From Bradyrhizobium sp. AT1 (lineage in GTDB: Bacteria > Pseudomonadota > Alphaproteobacteria > Rhizobiales > Xanthobacteraceae), in NCBI RefSeq assembly GCF_001590795.1, contig NZ_JXDL01000001.1, forward strand, positions 3,521,780-3,585,779: DNA of 64,000 nucleotides, written 5' to 3'. A program made the translations under genes and the position numbers. Below the pieces are notes generated by a model. It did not search any database. It had not been told where the DNA came from and saw only the letters and a program-made list of their open reading frames with translations. Positions 46,049-54,451 of this stretch are shown one piece after another; positions within the stretch are counted from its first letter, which is position 1; every line of letters starts with the position of its first letter.

Positions 46049-46222
46049 ATGGCGCGCAAGCCCTGGTCGTTTAAGGAAGACCGCCGGCTCATGGAGCTGG
46101 CGAAGTCTTCGGCTTCGCTGGAAGAGGCAGCGAAGGTTCTCGGACGCTCGCCTGACGCGATCAAGCGCATGGCTTTGCGGCTTGGCCTTTCGCTGAAGTC
46201 GAAGACGGGGAAGAAGGGCTAG
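46049..46222 (+). CDS. Small Myb/SANT-like DNA-binding protein, 57 aa
   Basis: The product MARKPWSFKEDRRLMELAKS (1-20) followed by SLEEAAKVLGRSPDAIKRMA is a short Myb-like helix-turn-helix unit: Trp near residue 6, an acidic turn and a recognition helix with Arg/Lys. Such 50-60-residue proteins occur in many copies in Bradyrhizobium, in my memory, and may bind DNA; none is well studied. ATG 46049 lies 11 nt after GAGAGGA; the open frame upstream is non-coding in character. Confidence 0.65.
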   Translation: MARKPWSFKEDRRLMELAKSSASLEEAAKVLGRSPDAIKRMALRLGLSLKSKTGKKG

Positions 46223-46366
46223 TCTTGGAAGCGGTTCGTCGCGGACGACAGTTTCCCCGTCGGTCCCCTCCTGGCAGCCCTCCGAATCCGCTGAGCTTTC
46301 TCGCCCTGCAAGACGGAACCAAGGCAACCTTGGGCTGTTATCCAGACCTCGAAGTGAGGTCTGGCA

Positions 46367-46522
46367 GTGGTCCATTTTGCCATTTCCGCAATGTTGATCT
46401 GGCTGGCGATTAACATCGCATTCGTCGTGCTTCGCCTGCGGGCCGCCCGCGACCCCGCCGCACCCCGCACCGCCGGCTCAGGCAGATCCTATCCAGAGGT
46501 CATCCACGCCCGCCTTCGGTGA
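46367..46522 (+). CDS. 51-aa single-pass membrane peptide
   Basis: GTG 46367 with GAGG 7 nt upstream. The product has one hydrophobic helix (about 3-24; AISAMLIWLAINIAFVVLRL) and a basic Pro/Arg-rich tail. An internal ATG at codon 9 could also start it. Short, with no known family; the WLAIN-x-AFV-x-LRL pattern is typical of small rhizobial membrane peptides. Confidence 0.45.
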   Translation: MVHFAISAMLIWLAINIAFVVLRLRAARDPAAPRTAGSGRSYPEVIHARLR

Positions 46523-46562
46523 GCGCGAACGGCCTCCTTTCAATCCGCCCAGCCGTTCAGGC

Positions 46563-46796
46563 CTAGTTGCGCGTCTTCTTCTGGGATCCCATCCCCGGGC
46601 TGGTTCCATAGTTGGGAGTCCCCGTCCCCTTGAAGGCACCACCCATGCTGTCCGAACTGGAATTTGTCGCCGTGCCGCTGCGTGTGGTGGGCTGATTGCC
46701 CGCCGGCTGGTCTTTGGTCCCCTGCGCCAAGGCCACAGAGCTTCCGACGACCAACGACAGGAGAAGAAGGCTTAACGTCCTGATCATACTGCTCAA
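46563..46796 (-). CDS. Very small exported protein, 77 aa (AQG family)
   Basis: Signal peptide (SMIRTLSLLLLSLVVGSSVA) with mature start AQGTKDQPAGNQPTTRSGTA, then a Gly/Ser/Thr-rich tail ending GSQKKTRN. It is the third member of the AQG-x-x-D group, after 41831-42073 and 42154-42396. Isolated on the minus strand, between small genes and the EAL phosphodiesterase gene. Function unknown. Confidence 0.65.
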   Translation of the reverse strand: MSSMIRTLSLLLLSLVVGSSVALAQGTKDQPAGNQPTTRSGTATNSSSDSMGGAFKGTGTPNYGTSPGMGSQKKTRN

Positions 46797-46984
46797 CTTT
46801 CATGCTCGGGCCGCGCGACCATTGGTCAGGCAACCACTCGGTCGCCCATCCGCGCCGGTCCGCTCGTTAAACCCTATCTTAGCCCCCGCTGGCTAGGATC
46901 AATTCCCAAGATAAGTCCCAAGCTAGTTCTCAAGATAATTCCCAAGATCAAGTCCCCGCCTCTCCTGAATTCCGCCCGGACCGG

Positions 46985-48571
46985 ATGAGACACCAGCGAC
47001 CGAACCTTCCGTTTGTGGCGCTCGTGCTCGCGAGCACGATGGCGTTCGCCCTGGCGGGCCATCTTGCGGCGGAGGCCGTCATTCGCCACCAGCAGGCGCA
47101 CCAGCTCAACGAGCTGACCGAGGTGGTTCTGCGCCGCTCCGAATTCGCGGTCGATTTTGCCGCCGCCAGCCTCGACGAGCTCGCAAAGCGCAATCTTGCC
47201 AGCTGCGAGCCGGGGGCGTTGCAAGCCATCCGCCTCCACGTCTACCAGCGCTCGACGATCAAGGATGTCCGCCTCGTCAAGCCGGACGGCTCGGTGATCT
47301 GCTCGGCCTATTCCGAGACGCTCGAATTCGACAAGGGATGGGTGGATCGCCGCGACATGCTGCCCTCGCGCGACAACGCGCCCTCGCTGTTTCGCGTCGA
47401 GCAATTCGGCGGCGATGCATTGGGTGTGCTCAGGGACGTCGATCGCAGCTCCGCCCTGGTCGCCATCGTCGGCATCAATGCCAACCTGTTCGATCTCATG
47501 CCCGCCGAGCTGCGCGCGCACAGCGAGGTGATCCTCGCCTTGAGCAATGGCGAGAAGCTCGGCGATTTCCGGCTCGATGCCGACAGGCCCCTGCTCGGGC
47601 CGATCAGCTTCGAGCGGCATTCCACGCGCTTCCCGCTTCACGCCACGATCCGGATCGAGCACGCGGTCCTTTCGAACTGGAACAGCGAATCCTATTGGCC
47701 GGCGCTCGCAGTGTCCGTCGGACTTGGCGTCCTCTTCGGCATCCTGCTGGCACGCAGCCGCCGGATGGAAGGGCCGGTCGCCGATCTCGATCGCGCCCTC
47801 GCAGCCCGCGAATTCAAGCCCTATTATCAACCCATCTTCGATCTCAGGACAGGCAGGATCACGGGTTGCGAGATCCTGGCACGCTGGGTCCGTCGGGACG
47901 GCTCGGTGGTGCCGCCGATGAACTTCATTCCGCTGGCCGAATCCAGCGGGCGCATCCAGGTGATGACCTGGCAGATCCTGCGATCGGCGCTCTCCGACCT
48001 GCAACCCATGCTGAAGGCCGACAAGACCTTCAAGATGTCCCTGAACGTCGTGCCCAAGCACCTGCTGAGTGCCGGCTTCGTCGAAACGCTGCGCCGCACG
48101 GTTCTGACGGCCAGAGTCTCCGCACGCCAGATCGTGGTCGAAGTCACCGAGCGCGACGAACTGGACGATCTCGCGCGCGCCGCGGCAATCGTGGCCGAGC
48201 TGCGCGACCATGGCTTTCGCGTCGCCATCGACGACGTCGGCGTTGGCCATAGCGGACTGTCGCGACTGAAGGGGCTCGGCGCCAACACGATCAAGATCGA
48301 CAAGTTCTTCGTCGACACCATCACCGTGGATGCATCGACCACGACCATCGTCGAGATGCTGGTCGCGCTCGCCAAGGACTTCCGCATGACGGTCGTTGCA
48401 GAAGGCATCGAGACCGAGGAGCAGCTCCGGGCGCTGATCGCGACGGGCGTCGAAGAAGGCCAGGGCTATCTCGTCGCCGCACCGCTCCCATTTGCAAAAT
48501 TCAGCGAGCTCGTCGATTCACGCCGCCGCTCCGCAAGCCCGTCGCCGGCTGGCGATGTCCTGGTCGCCTGA
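46985..48571 (+). CDS. CSS-motif EAL c-di-GMP phosphodiesterase
   Basis: 528-aa inner-membrane enzyme that would hydrolyse c-di-GMP. Two membrane helices (about 10-30 and 238-256) flank a periplasmic CSS-type sensor with Cys74 (LASCEP) and Cys106 (VICSAYS), which sense disulfide state in this family. The EAL domain (about 275-510) has EIL at 296 in place of EAL, Asn in LNVVPKHL, Glu in VEVTERD, IDDVGVGHSGLS for the DDFGTGYS loop, KIDKFFV and AEGIETEEQ. The key acidic and Lys residues are kept, so activity is likely. It could lower c-di-GMP and thereby affect EPS and attachment; a redox or DsbA/B input is possible from family knowledge. Confidence 0.88.
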   Translation: MRHQRPNLPFVALVLASTMAFALAGHLAAEAVIRHQQAHQLNELTEVVLRRSEFAVDFAAASLDELAKRNLASCEPGALQAIRLHVYQRSTIKDVRLVKPDGSVICSAYSETLEFDKGWVDRRDMLPSRDNAPSLFRVEQFGGDALGVLRDVDRSSALVAIVGINANLFDLMPAELRAHSEVILALSNGEKLGDFRLDADRPLLGPISFERHSTRFPLHATIRIEHAVLSNWNSESYWPALAVSVGLGVLFGILLARSRRMEGPVADLDRALAAREFKPYYQPIFDLRTGRITGCEILARWVRRDGSVVPPMNFIPLAESSGRIQVMTWQILRSALSDLQPMLKADKTFKMSLNVVPKHLLSAGFVETLRRTVLTARVSARQIVVEVTERDELDDLARAAAIVAELRDHGFRVAIDDVGVGHSGLSRLKGLGANTIKIDKFFVDTITVDASTTTIVEMLVALAKDFRMTVVAEGIETEEQLRALIATGVEEGQGYLVAAPLPFAKFSELVDSRRRSASPSPAGDVLVA

Positions 48572-48645
48572 CCGGCTCGCCGGGATGCTTTAACGATATT
48601 CTCGTCTTTCGAAGCGGTCCGGCCCCCGAGCGGCTATGATGGGCC

Positions 48646-49011
48646 ATGCGTCGAAATCACCTCATCGCAGCCGCGGCCATCTGCCTCGCTCTCATCGTCT
48701 ATGCCACCTTGGCAAGACTGGCGGGACGGCCGGCGCTGATGGGGCATAGCGAGGCCTATTGGATCGTCGTCATCGAGCGCTTCAGTGCCTATGGGCTGCT
48801 GGGCTTCCTGCTCGCCTTCCTGTTGCCCGGGCGGCTGGTTTTGGCCTGCTCGCTTGTCCTGGCCGTCGCAATGGGGCTCGAGGTGCTGCAGGCGCTGACG
48901 CCCGATCGTGATCCGGGCTTCCTGGACGTGCTGCAAAAGGCTGCGGGCGGCACCGTCGGTGTCATCCTCGCGCAAACGATCCTGGCCTTCCTGCCCCGGC
49001 CACCCGCCTGA
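48646..49011 (+). CDS. VanZ-like membrane protein
   Basis: 121-aa protein with four hydrophobic segments. The final FLDVLQKAAGGTVGVILAQT and the preceding MGLEVLQALTPDRDPG match the VanZ-like family, of unknown biochemical role outside glycopeptide resistance. It starts 74 bases after the EAL gene on the same strand and may be cotranscribed with it. Length is normal for the short family members. Confidence 0.75.
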   Translation: MRRNHLIAAAAICLALIVYATLARLAGRPALMGHSEAYWIVVIERFSAYGLLGFLLAFLLPGRLVLACSLVLAVAMGLEVLQALTPDRDPGFLDVLQKAAGGTVGVILAQTILAFLPRPPA

Positions 49012-49057
49012 AGCTCGCGGCGCTGAAGATCCTTTCAGCGCCGGCGCAGCATGGCCC

Positions 49058-49504
49058 CTACTTCATCATCTGCCCGCGCAGTTCGCCGCCTGGGTTCGCC
49101 GCGGTATGTATGTTCGCGTACCACTTCCCGGCCAACAGATCCGCCGCCTGAGCCTCCGTGAGCGTGGCGCTGCCCTGGATGGGGCTTTGGACCGTCTTGA
49201 ACGGCAGCGCGATGCCGGCATTCTTGCCCGCTTCACTGGGACCATGAAAATGAGCCCCCATCGCCGGACCCGTCAGATCGGCATAGCTGACCGTATAGGT
49301 CAGGACCTTGGTCTCGGTATCGAACGCGGCCTCGGCCTTGCCCGAACCGGTGGAGCTGTTGGGAGGCACTTCGTTGCTGCCCTTGAGGTCGGCCTGCAGC
49401 TTGACGACCTCCGCGCGTGACGGCGCGGCCGTGGCGGTCCACAGCCCGCCGAGCATCGCAATTCCCAACAAAGTCACGCCGATCCGATCCCTGGCTTTCC
49501 TCAT
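49058..49504 (-). CDS. Exported CHRD-domain protein
   Basis: 148-aa protein with a signal peptide (RKARDRIGVTLLGIAMLGGL, cleavage near APSRA) and one CHRD domain: KLQADLKGSNEVPPNSSTGS, TYTVSYADLTGPAMGAHFHG and the closing WYANIHTAANPGGELRGQM. CHRD units are beta-barrels first noted in chordin; bacterial members are exported and of unknown use. ATG 49504 has GGAG 6 nt upstream; the frame to 49537 lacks a site. Confidence 0.88.
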   Translation of the reverse strand: MRKARDRIGVTLLGIAMLGGLWTATAAPSRAEVVKLQADLKGSNEVPPNSSTGSGKAEAAFDTETKVLTYTVSYADLTGPAMGAHFHGPSEAGKNAGIALPFKTVQSPIQGSATLTEAQAADLLAGKWYANIHTAANPGGELRGQMMK

Positions 49505-49625
49505 GGCATTCTCCTGCGGGCTGGAAAGGCCCGTCATGGTTGAAACCCCGGCTTCGGCTTGATCTTCCGGAGACGAGACTATGCCTGATTCGCGAAAAGC
49601 TATCGGAGTTCCAAGCGCGAAGCGC

Positions 49626-49907
49626 TTAAGCTGCTCCGCGCTCGCGGAACCCGGTTGGTGTCAGGAGTTCGGCCATCTGCCGATGCGTGCTCTGGAGCGC
49701 GGCGATGGCGCCGTCGAGATCGAAATCCGCTTCGCGGATCGATGCGAAGAACTTGGCGGTCAGCGCGAGGTCGAGCTTGACGCGTGTTGCGCCATCGCGG
49801 CTCTTGCGGCGGTCGAGCGACAAATGCATGGCCCGCATCCTGGCCTCCGCCGGCGTGCAGCCGCTGAGCGTCGCCAGTTCGTCATACGTCATCCAGATCT
49901 GAGGCAT
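49626..49907 (-). CDS. Small orphan protein with helix-turn-helix-like N-terminus, 93 aa
   Basis: No signal or membrane helix. The N-terminal part (MTYDELATLSGCTPAEARMR, from Met6) has the spacing of a helix-turn-helix, and the Arg-rich LSLDRRKSRDGATRVKLDL follows. Such short proteins recur in Bradyrhizobium with unknown role. It is alone between the CHRD gene and the GrlR-like gene, with over 100 bases each side. Confidence 0.6.
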   Translation of the reverse strand: MPQIWMTYDELATLSGCTPAEARMRAMHLSLDRRKSRDGATRVKLDLALTAKFFASIREADFDLDGAIAALQSTHRQMAELLTPTGFRERGAA

Positions 49908-50017
49908 GTTGTCGTCCGTCCCTTTACAAGCGGCTTCATCCTAGCCTTGTCCCCCTGAATGCACCGTTGCCGCATCGCGGTCGCAGCCCGCTTCACGGCG
50001 ATAGCGTCAACACAAGA

Positions 50018-50464
50018 CTAAGACGCGGGTGGCCTCGGAGGTGCCGGGAACTGGCGCGAGCGCGCACGGCTGTCGAGGCCCTTGGGCAATTTGTCGTTGA
50101 GCTTCACGACAGCGGATCGAGCCTCCGTCGCCGGCGCATCTTCCTGGCTGTAGATCAGCGTCACCTCGAACATCACGTCGGGCGCTTCCCTGGCCGTTCC
50201 GGAGCAGGTCGCCATCGCGCCGTTGCACACGCCGGCGAGGCTGACCTCGACCTCGTCCAGGCCGAACACGGTCGGCGGTCCATCGGCATATCGCCGGGTG
50301 GTCAGGACGGCCGTGAAGCGCTGGTCGTCATCGAACTGATAGGATCCGCCATAGGTGAAGAAGCTGTCGCTACCGGAGATCCGCCCGCCAGCCAGATGCA
50401 CGACGCCCGTGCCCTGGGCGCGCGGGGTCCTGAACCAGGCCGCGTATTTGCCGTCCCGCATCAT
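50018..50464 (-). CDS. GrlR-like fold protein
   Basis: 148-aa protein. MRDGKYAAWFRTPRAQGTGV, then GGRISGSDSFFTYGGSYQFD and FTAVLTTRRYADG match the GrlR-like family seen in rhizobia, beta-barrels named after the type III secretion repressor GrlR of enteropathogens. The rest (VFGLDEVEVSLAGVCNGAMA) is the second half of the barrel. ATG 50464 (or 50461) is used; the longer start to 50563 adds non-family sequence. A tail of about 35 residues is charged. No type III genes are seen in the window; ligand and role are unknown. Confidence 0.7.
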   Translation of the reverse strand: MMRDGKYAAWFRTPRAQGTGVVHLAGGRISGSDSFFTYGGSYQFDDDQRFTAVLTTRRYADGPPTVFGLDEVEVSLAGVCNGAMATCSGTAREAPDVMFEVTLIYSQEDAPATEARSAVVKLNDKLPKGLDSRARSRQFPAPPRPPAS

Positions 50465-50608
50465 GGAAGCATCCACCGTAGAATTCACTGGTATTTGCAA
50501 CCAACTCCGGGGCGCGGCAATGACCGATGCGGCGAGCATTCCGCCACGGTTAACGCCCTGCAAAGCGAACCCGTCAAATTGCAGCCGCCGCGCATCGCGG
50601 CACCGGCG

Positions 50609-52342
50609 TCAGAACAATTCGATGCCGTCATCCGCGGCCGCGACCGCCTCGACCCGGCGCGTGGCGGCGGCCGACACCAGTCCGAGTGTTTGCAGGACGT
50701 CGCGATGCACGTCGCGCTCACGCTCCATCGTGTAGCGCGCGAAGAGATCGTCGAGGATCGCCTGATCCTGCGCTTCCGGCCGCAACCGCTGCGCGCCCGC
50801 GCTCGCGGTCTCGAGCCGCGCGGCGACCGCAGGCAGGGCCGCGGAGCTCTCGCCGAGCGTGGTCATCAGGACCTGGGCCGAATTCATCAGCCGCTCGAAT
50901 TCCGCGCCTTCGTCCACGAGGCGGCTCATCAGCTTGCCGAGCCGTTCGTTGCCGGCCTCGACCTCGCGCAGCGCCACAAGGATTTGCGGCTCGAGCTTGG
51001 CGAGCTGCGTGGGATCACCCTGCACGCGCAGCTGCCTCAGCTCACCGGCCGAGCGCTCGATGCCGTCGAGCACGGGCCGCAGCCGCCCCGCGCCCGCGGA
51101 GACCTGGTCGGCGGTCGCCTTGAGCTCGTTGGCGATGACGACGAAGGCGCTGCCGCGGCTGCCGAGATGGCTTGCCTTGAGGCCGGCATTCATTCCGATC
51201 AGCGTGATGTCGACCGTCGCCTCGGCAAGCCCGGCGATCGCCTGGCGAAATTTCGCCAGCGTATCCTCGACGATCGCGAGCGCTTCGTCGACCGCGCGGC
51301 CCGCACTCTCGCAAGTTCCGATCAGGGTCGACGCGTGCGCCAGCGTCTGCTTGATGCGTGTGAGGAACGACGACGAGCCGTCCTCCTCGCCGCCGAACAG
51401 CGTGCGGCCGTGGCCGGCGACGCTGCCCGCATCGCGCAGGATGGCGGTCAGCGCGCCGACGATCTGGCCGACGTCGCCGCCGAACTCGCGCTGGGCGTCC
51501 CTGAGCTGCGCCGCCTGCAGCTGGCAGATCGCACGCACGCCGTCATCGCTCGGGAGCGGTCCGGGGACCAGGCTCGGCGCGGATTCCGACGCGAGCTTGA
51601 TGCCGTGGGACACGTGCTCAAGACGCTGGCGCGTGCTGTCGCCGGCCTGCAGCGAGATGATCGCGCCGCCGACCGCCTCGGCGATCTTCCTGGTGCTGGA
51701 GCTGGCGCGATCGGCGAGGTGACTGCTCTTGCTGCGCTGGTCGCGCAGGCCGGAATAGGCCGCACCGAGCTCGGCGCTCTCCGACATCAATTGGGCCCGG
51801 TAGCGGCTCTCGAATTCCTTCTGGCGGCCGGAGGCGGTCGCGACCGCCTCGGACAGGCGCTGCTGGTCCCGCCCGCAGCCTTCGATCGAGCGCTGCACGG
51901 CCTTGCCGAGATCATAGGCTTCCTGCGTGAAGGCAAGAAAGCCCTCGCGGTCACCGTCGAGCGAGGCGGCCTCGATCCGCGCGCTGCGCGCGATGATGGT
52001 GATCATCTGGATGTGCTTGAACAGCGGCTTGAGCAGCGAAGACGCCTCCGCCGTGCTCTTGCCGATCGTCTCCAGGAGGGCGCTCTCCGCCGGCAGCGCC
52101 TGTGCGAGTTCGCTCAGCCTCGCGGCGATCTCCTGCAGCGCCGTCGCGGCGCCCTCGATCTCCGCGCCGGAGAGCTCGCCCGAGAGCGTCGCTAGACCCT
52201 GGTTCAGCTCCTTGAAGATGAGGTGGCCGCGGCCGAGCCCGTGACCGACGCGCGCGAAGACATCCTCGACCCGCGAGGAGACGTCCTCGATCGCGGCAAT
52301 TGCCTCAGCGAACGTATCGGCCGGAACGGAAGACATGGCCAT
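50609..52342 (-). CDS. Soluble chemoreceptor-like protein with two degenerate receptor tips
   Basis: 577-aa cytosolic protein of long helices, last gene of the che operon; its ATG overlaps the cheB stop (TGATG). It has no sensor domain and no membrane helix. Two segments resemble the hairpin tip of chemoreceptors ([20 protein letters not shown] in the neighbouring MCPs): IIARSARIEAASLDGDREGF (about 116-135) and LIGMNAGLKASHLGSRGSAF (about 381-400). Residues that normally bind CheA/CheW (Glu, Arg) are changed, most in the second copy. It may be a scaffold, an adaptation partner or a decoy for the array. Family-level relation to MCP is fairly sure; the function is inference. Confidence 0.7.
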   Translation of the reverse strand: MAMSSVPADTFAEAIAAIEDVSSRVEDVFARVGHGLGRGHLIFKELNQGLATLSGELSGAEIEGAATALQEIAARLSELAQALPAESALLETIGKSTAEASSLLKPLFKHIQMITIIARSARIEAASLDGDREGFLAFTQEAYDLGKAVQRSIEGCGRDQQRLSEAVATASGRQKEFESRYRAQLMSESAELGAAYSGLRDQRSKSSHLADRASSSTRKIAEAVGGAIISLQAGDSTRQRLEHVSHGIKLASESAPSLVPGPLPSDDGVRAICQLQAAQLRDAQREFGGDVGQIVGALTAILRDAGSVAGHGRTLFGGEEDGSSSFLTRIKQTLAHASTLIGTCESAGRAVDEALAIVEDTLAKFRQAIAGLAEATVDITLIGMNAGLKASHLGSRGSAFVVIANELKATADQVSAGAGRLRPVLDGIERSAGELRQLRVQGDPTQLAKLEPQILVALREVEAGNERLGKLMSRLVDEGAEFERLMNSAQVLMTTLGESSAALPAVAARLETASAGAQRLRPEAQDQAILDDLFARYTMERERDVHRDVLQTLGLVSAAATRRVEAVAAADDGIELF

Positions 52343-53433
52343 CAACCCGCCACCGCGGCGTGCCCGGCCTGATACCAGTGCATGATCTCGCGCGGGATCT
52401 GATGCAGCGAAACGACTTTCTCGACACCGCCGTGAGCGATGGCTTCCTTGGGCATGCCGAACACCACGCAGCTCTCTTCGTCCTGGGCCCGCGTCGAGGC
52501 GCCGAGCTTGCGCATCTCCAGCATCCCGCGCGCGCCGTCGTCGCCCATGCCGGTCATGATGACGCCGAGCGCGTTGGCGCCGGCGTGCTGAGCCGCCGAG
52601 CGGAACAACACGTCGACGGAGGGACGATGCCGCGACACCGGCGGACCGTCCTTGATCGCGATCTGGTAGCGCAGGCCGATGCGCTGGAGCAGCATGTGCC
52701 GGGCGCCGGGGGCGATATAGGCACAGCCCGGCAGCACCGGCTCGCCGTCCTCGGCCTCCTTGACCTTGATCTGGCAGACGCCGTCGAGACGCTTGGCAAA
52801 GGCCGCGGTGAAGCCTGCGGGCATGTGCTGGACGATGACGATCGGCGGACTGTGCGGCGGCAGCATCTCGAGGACGTCGTTGAGCGCTTCGGTCCCGCCC
52901 GTCGACGCGCCGATGCAGACGATGCGTTCCGTGGTCGGCCGAACCCTGCCCTGCACCGGCGGCGGGATGATGGCATCGGCGGTCAGCTTCTTCTCGATGG
53001 CCCGACGCTCCGCACGCGGGCGAACTCGCGCGCGCGCGGCCGACTTCACGGCCTCACGCAGCCGCGTCGAGCATTCGAGCAGCGCCTGCCGCGTGTCGAT
53101 CTTCGGCTTCGGCACGATGTCCACCGCGCCCGCTTCGAACGCCTCGAACATCACGTTCGAGCCTTCTTCGGTCAGCGAAGAGCAGATGATCACCGGGATC
53201 GGGCGCTGCGCCATGATCTTGCGCAGGAACGTCATCCCGTCCATCCGCGGCATTTCGAGGTCGAGGATGATGACGTCGGGAATTTCGTCCTGCAGACGCT
53301 TTGCCGCAACGAACGGATCGGATGCCGTTCCCATCACCTCGATATCAGGGTCTTCGGACAGGATCGTCAGGAGGATTTGGCGCACCGACGCCGAATCGTC
53401 CACGATCAGCACGCGAACTTTCTGCTTCGGCAT
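52342..53433 (-). CDS. cheB: CheB protein-glutamate methylesterase / response regulator
   Basis: 363-aa adaptation enzyme that removes methyl groups from chemoreceptors. An N-terminal receiver ([12 protein letters not shown]; phospho-acceptor Asp58 in ILDLEMP; Lys near 109) is joined by an Arg-rich linker to a methylesterase domain with Ser177 (GASTGG), His203 (VQHMPAGF) and Asp299 (GMGDDG). ATG 53433 starts the family homology; the frame to 53562 lies inside cheR. It is 17 bases after the cheR stop and overlaps the next gene by one base. Confidence 0.97.
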   Translation of the reverse strand: MPKQKVRVLIVDDSASVRQILLTILSEDPDIEVMGTASDPFVAAKRLQDEIPDVIILDLEMPRMDGMTFLRKIMAQRPIPVIICSSLTEEGSNVMFEAFEAGAVDIVPKPKIDTRQALLECSTRLREAVKSAARARVRPRAERRAIEKKLTADAIIPPPVQGRVRPTTERIVCIGASTGGTEALNDVLEMLPPHSPPIVIVQHMPAGFTAAFAKRLDGVCQIKVKEAEDGEPVLPGCAYIAPGARHMLLQRIGLRYQIAIKDGPPVSRHRPSVDVLFRSAAQHAGANALGVIMTGMGDDGARGMLEMRKLGASTRAQDEESCVVFGMPKEAIAHGGVEKVVSLHQIPREIMHWYQAGHAAVAG

Positions 53434-53450
53434 TTTAGGCGGCGCTCCGG

Positions 53451-54305
53451 CTAGACCTGGAAAATGGTTGGCTGAACTTGCTTCAGCCCAGGCACGGCAC
53501 TGTGAATCATCGATTCCGAATGTCCGACCAGCAGATAGCCGCCCGGACGCAAATGGCTGCACAATTGCTCGACCACCTTGCGCTGGGTCTCGCGCTCGAA
53601 ATAGATCAGGACGTTGCGACAGAAGATGATATCGACGTCACGATCGACGGGGTAGGATTTGTCCATGAGGTTCATCCTCATGAAATGAGTGGTGCGCCGC
53701 AGCTCGGGCACGACACGCACCTCGCCGCGCGACTTGTCCCGCGACGACGAAAAATATCGTTTCACGAAGTGCTCCGGCACGGGCGCGAGCACGTCGCGGG
53801 TGTAGATCGCCGTCTTGGCGAGGCGCAGCACCGCGGTCGAGATGTCGGTCCCGAGAATGCGGTACTGGAAGCGCGAGCCGTTCCGCGTCATGTCGTCGAG
53901 CACCATCGCGGTGGTGTACGCCTCCATGCCGGTCGAGCTCGCCGAGCTCCAGACCTTCAGGTTCGCGTTCGTACGTCCGTGCGCCTTGAGCAAAGCGGGG
54001 ATCGCGACGTCGCGCATGAAGGTGAAGTGCTGCGGCTCGCGAAAGAAATCGGTCTTGTTGGTCGTGACCACGTCGATGAGATGGGTAAGCTCGGTATCGA
54101 AATGATCCGCCTCGAACAGGTTCTCGACATATTCGTTGAGGCCGGAAAAATTCAGCGCGCGCACGCGCTTGTGCAGCCGCCCCTCCAGCATCAGCCGCTT
54201 GCCCTGCGGCAGCTTGATGCCGACCTGACCCTCGATCAATTCGGCGATGGTCCGGAAATGGCGGTCCGACAGATGCACGGCGGTATCCTGCACGGCGGGC
54301 ATCAT
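53451..54305 (-). CDS. cheR: CheR chemoreceptor methyltransferase
   Basis: 284-aa SAM-dependent enzyme that methylates Glu residues of chemoreceptors. Visible parts: the N-terminal helical domain with [10 protein letters not shown], the [14 protein letters not shown] loop, the SAM region [17 protein letters not shown] and the [19 protein letters not shown] motif. No C-terminal TPR tether. The operon gap upstream (54306-54451) is larger than others and holds a hairpin at 54401-54431, so cheR-cheB expression may be reduced or separately started. Confidence 0.97.
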   Translation of the reverse strand: MMPAVQDTAVHLSDRHFRTIAELIEGQVGIKLPQGKRLMLEGRLHKRVRALNFSGLNEYVENLFEADHFDTELTHLIDVVTTNKTDFFREPQHFTFMRDVAIPALLKAHGRTNANLKVWSSASSTGMEAYTTAMVLDDMTRNGSRFQYRILGTDISTAVLRLAKTAIYTRDVLAPVPEHFVKRYFSSSRDKSRGEVRVVPELRRTTHFMRMNLMDKSYPVDRDVDIIFCRNVLIYFERETQRKVVEQLCSHLRPGGYLLVGHSESMIHSAVPGLKQVQPTIFQV

Positions 54306-54400
54306 GACCGCACGCTCCGGTCCGGGATGGCCGCCTGTACTGAATGTCGGGCCGTACGGGCCATCTTCGATCCTAAGCGTTGACGTAGCCGTTGAAAGCG

Positions 54401-54431
54401 GACCGGTTCACCGTCATGGGGTGAGCCGGTC
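54401..54431 (-). terminator. Possible terminator/attenuating hairpin between mcp and cheR
   Basis: GACCGGTTCAC (54401-54411) and GTGAGCCGGTC (54421-54431) form an 11-bp stem with one G-U pair and a 9-base loop. On the minus strand it is followed by CGCTTTCAACGG, a weak T-run. It may reduce read-through from the mcp gene into cheR-cheB. Confidence 0.45.
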
Positions 54432-54451
54432 TGCCGGAGTTTCGAGGGGTC

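Noticed and set aside
49967..52195. Plus-strand open frame of 742 codons opposite the receptor-like gene
   Set aside because: High-GC shadow rich in Arg, Leu and Glu without domains; the minus strand holds the GrlR-like and receptor-like genes in the che operon.
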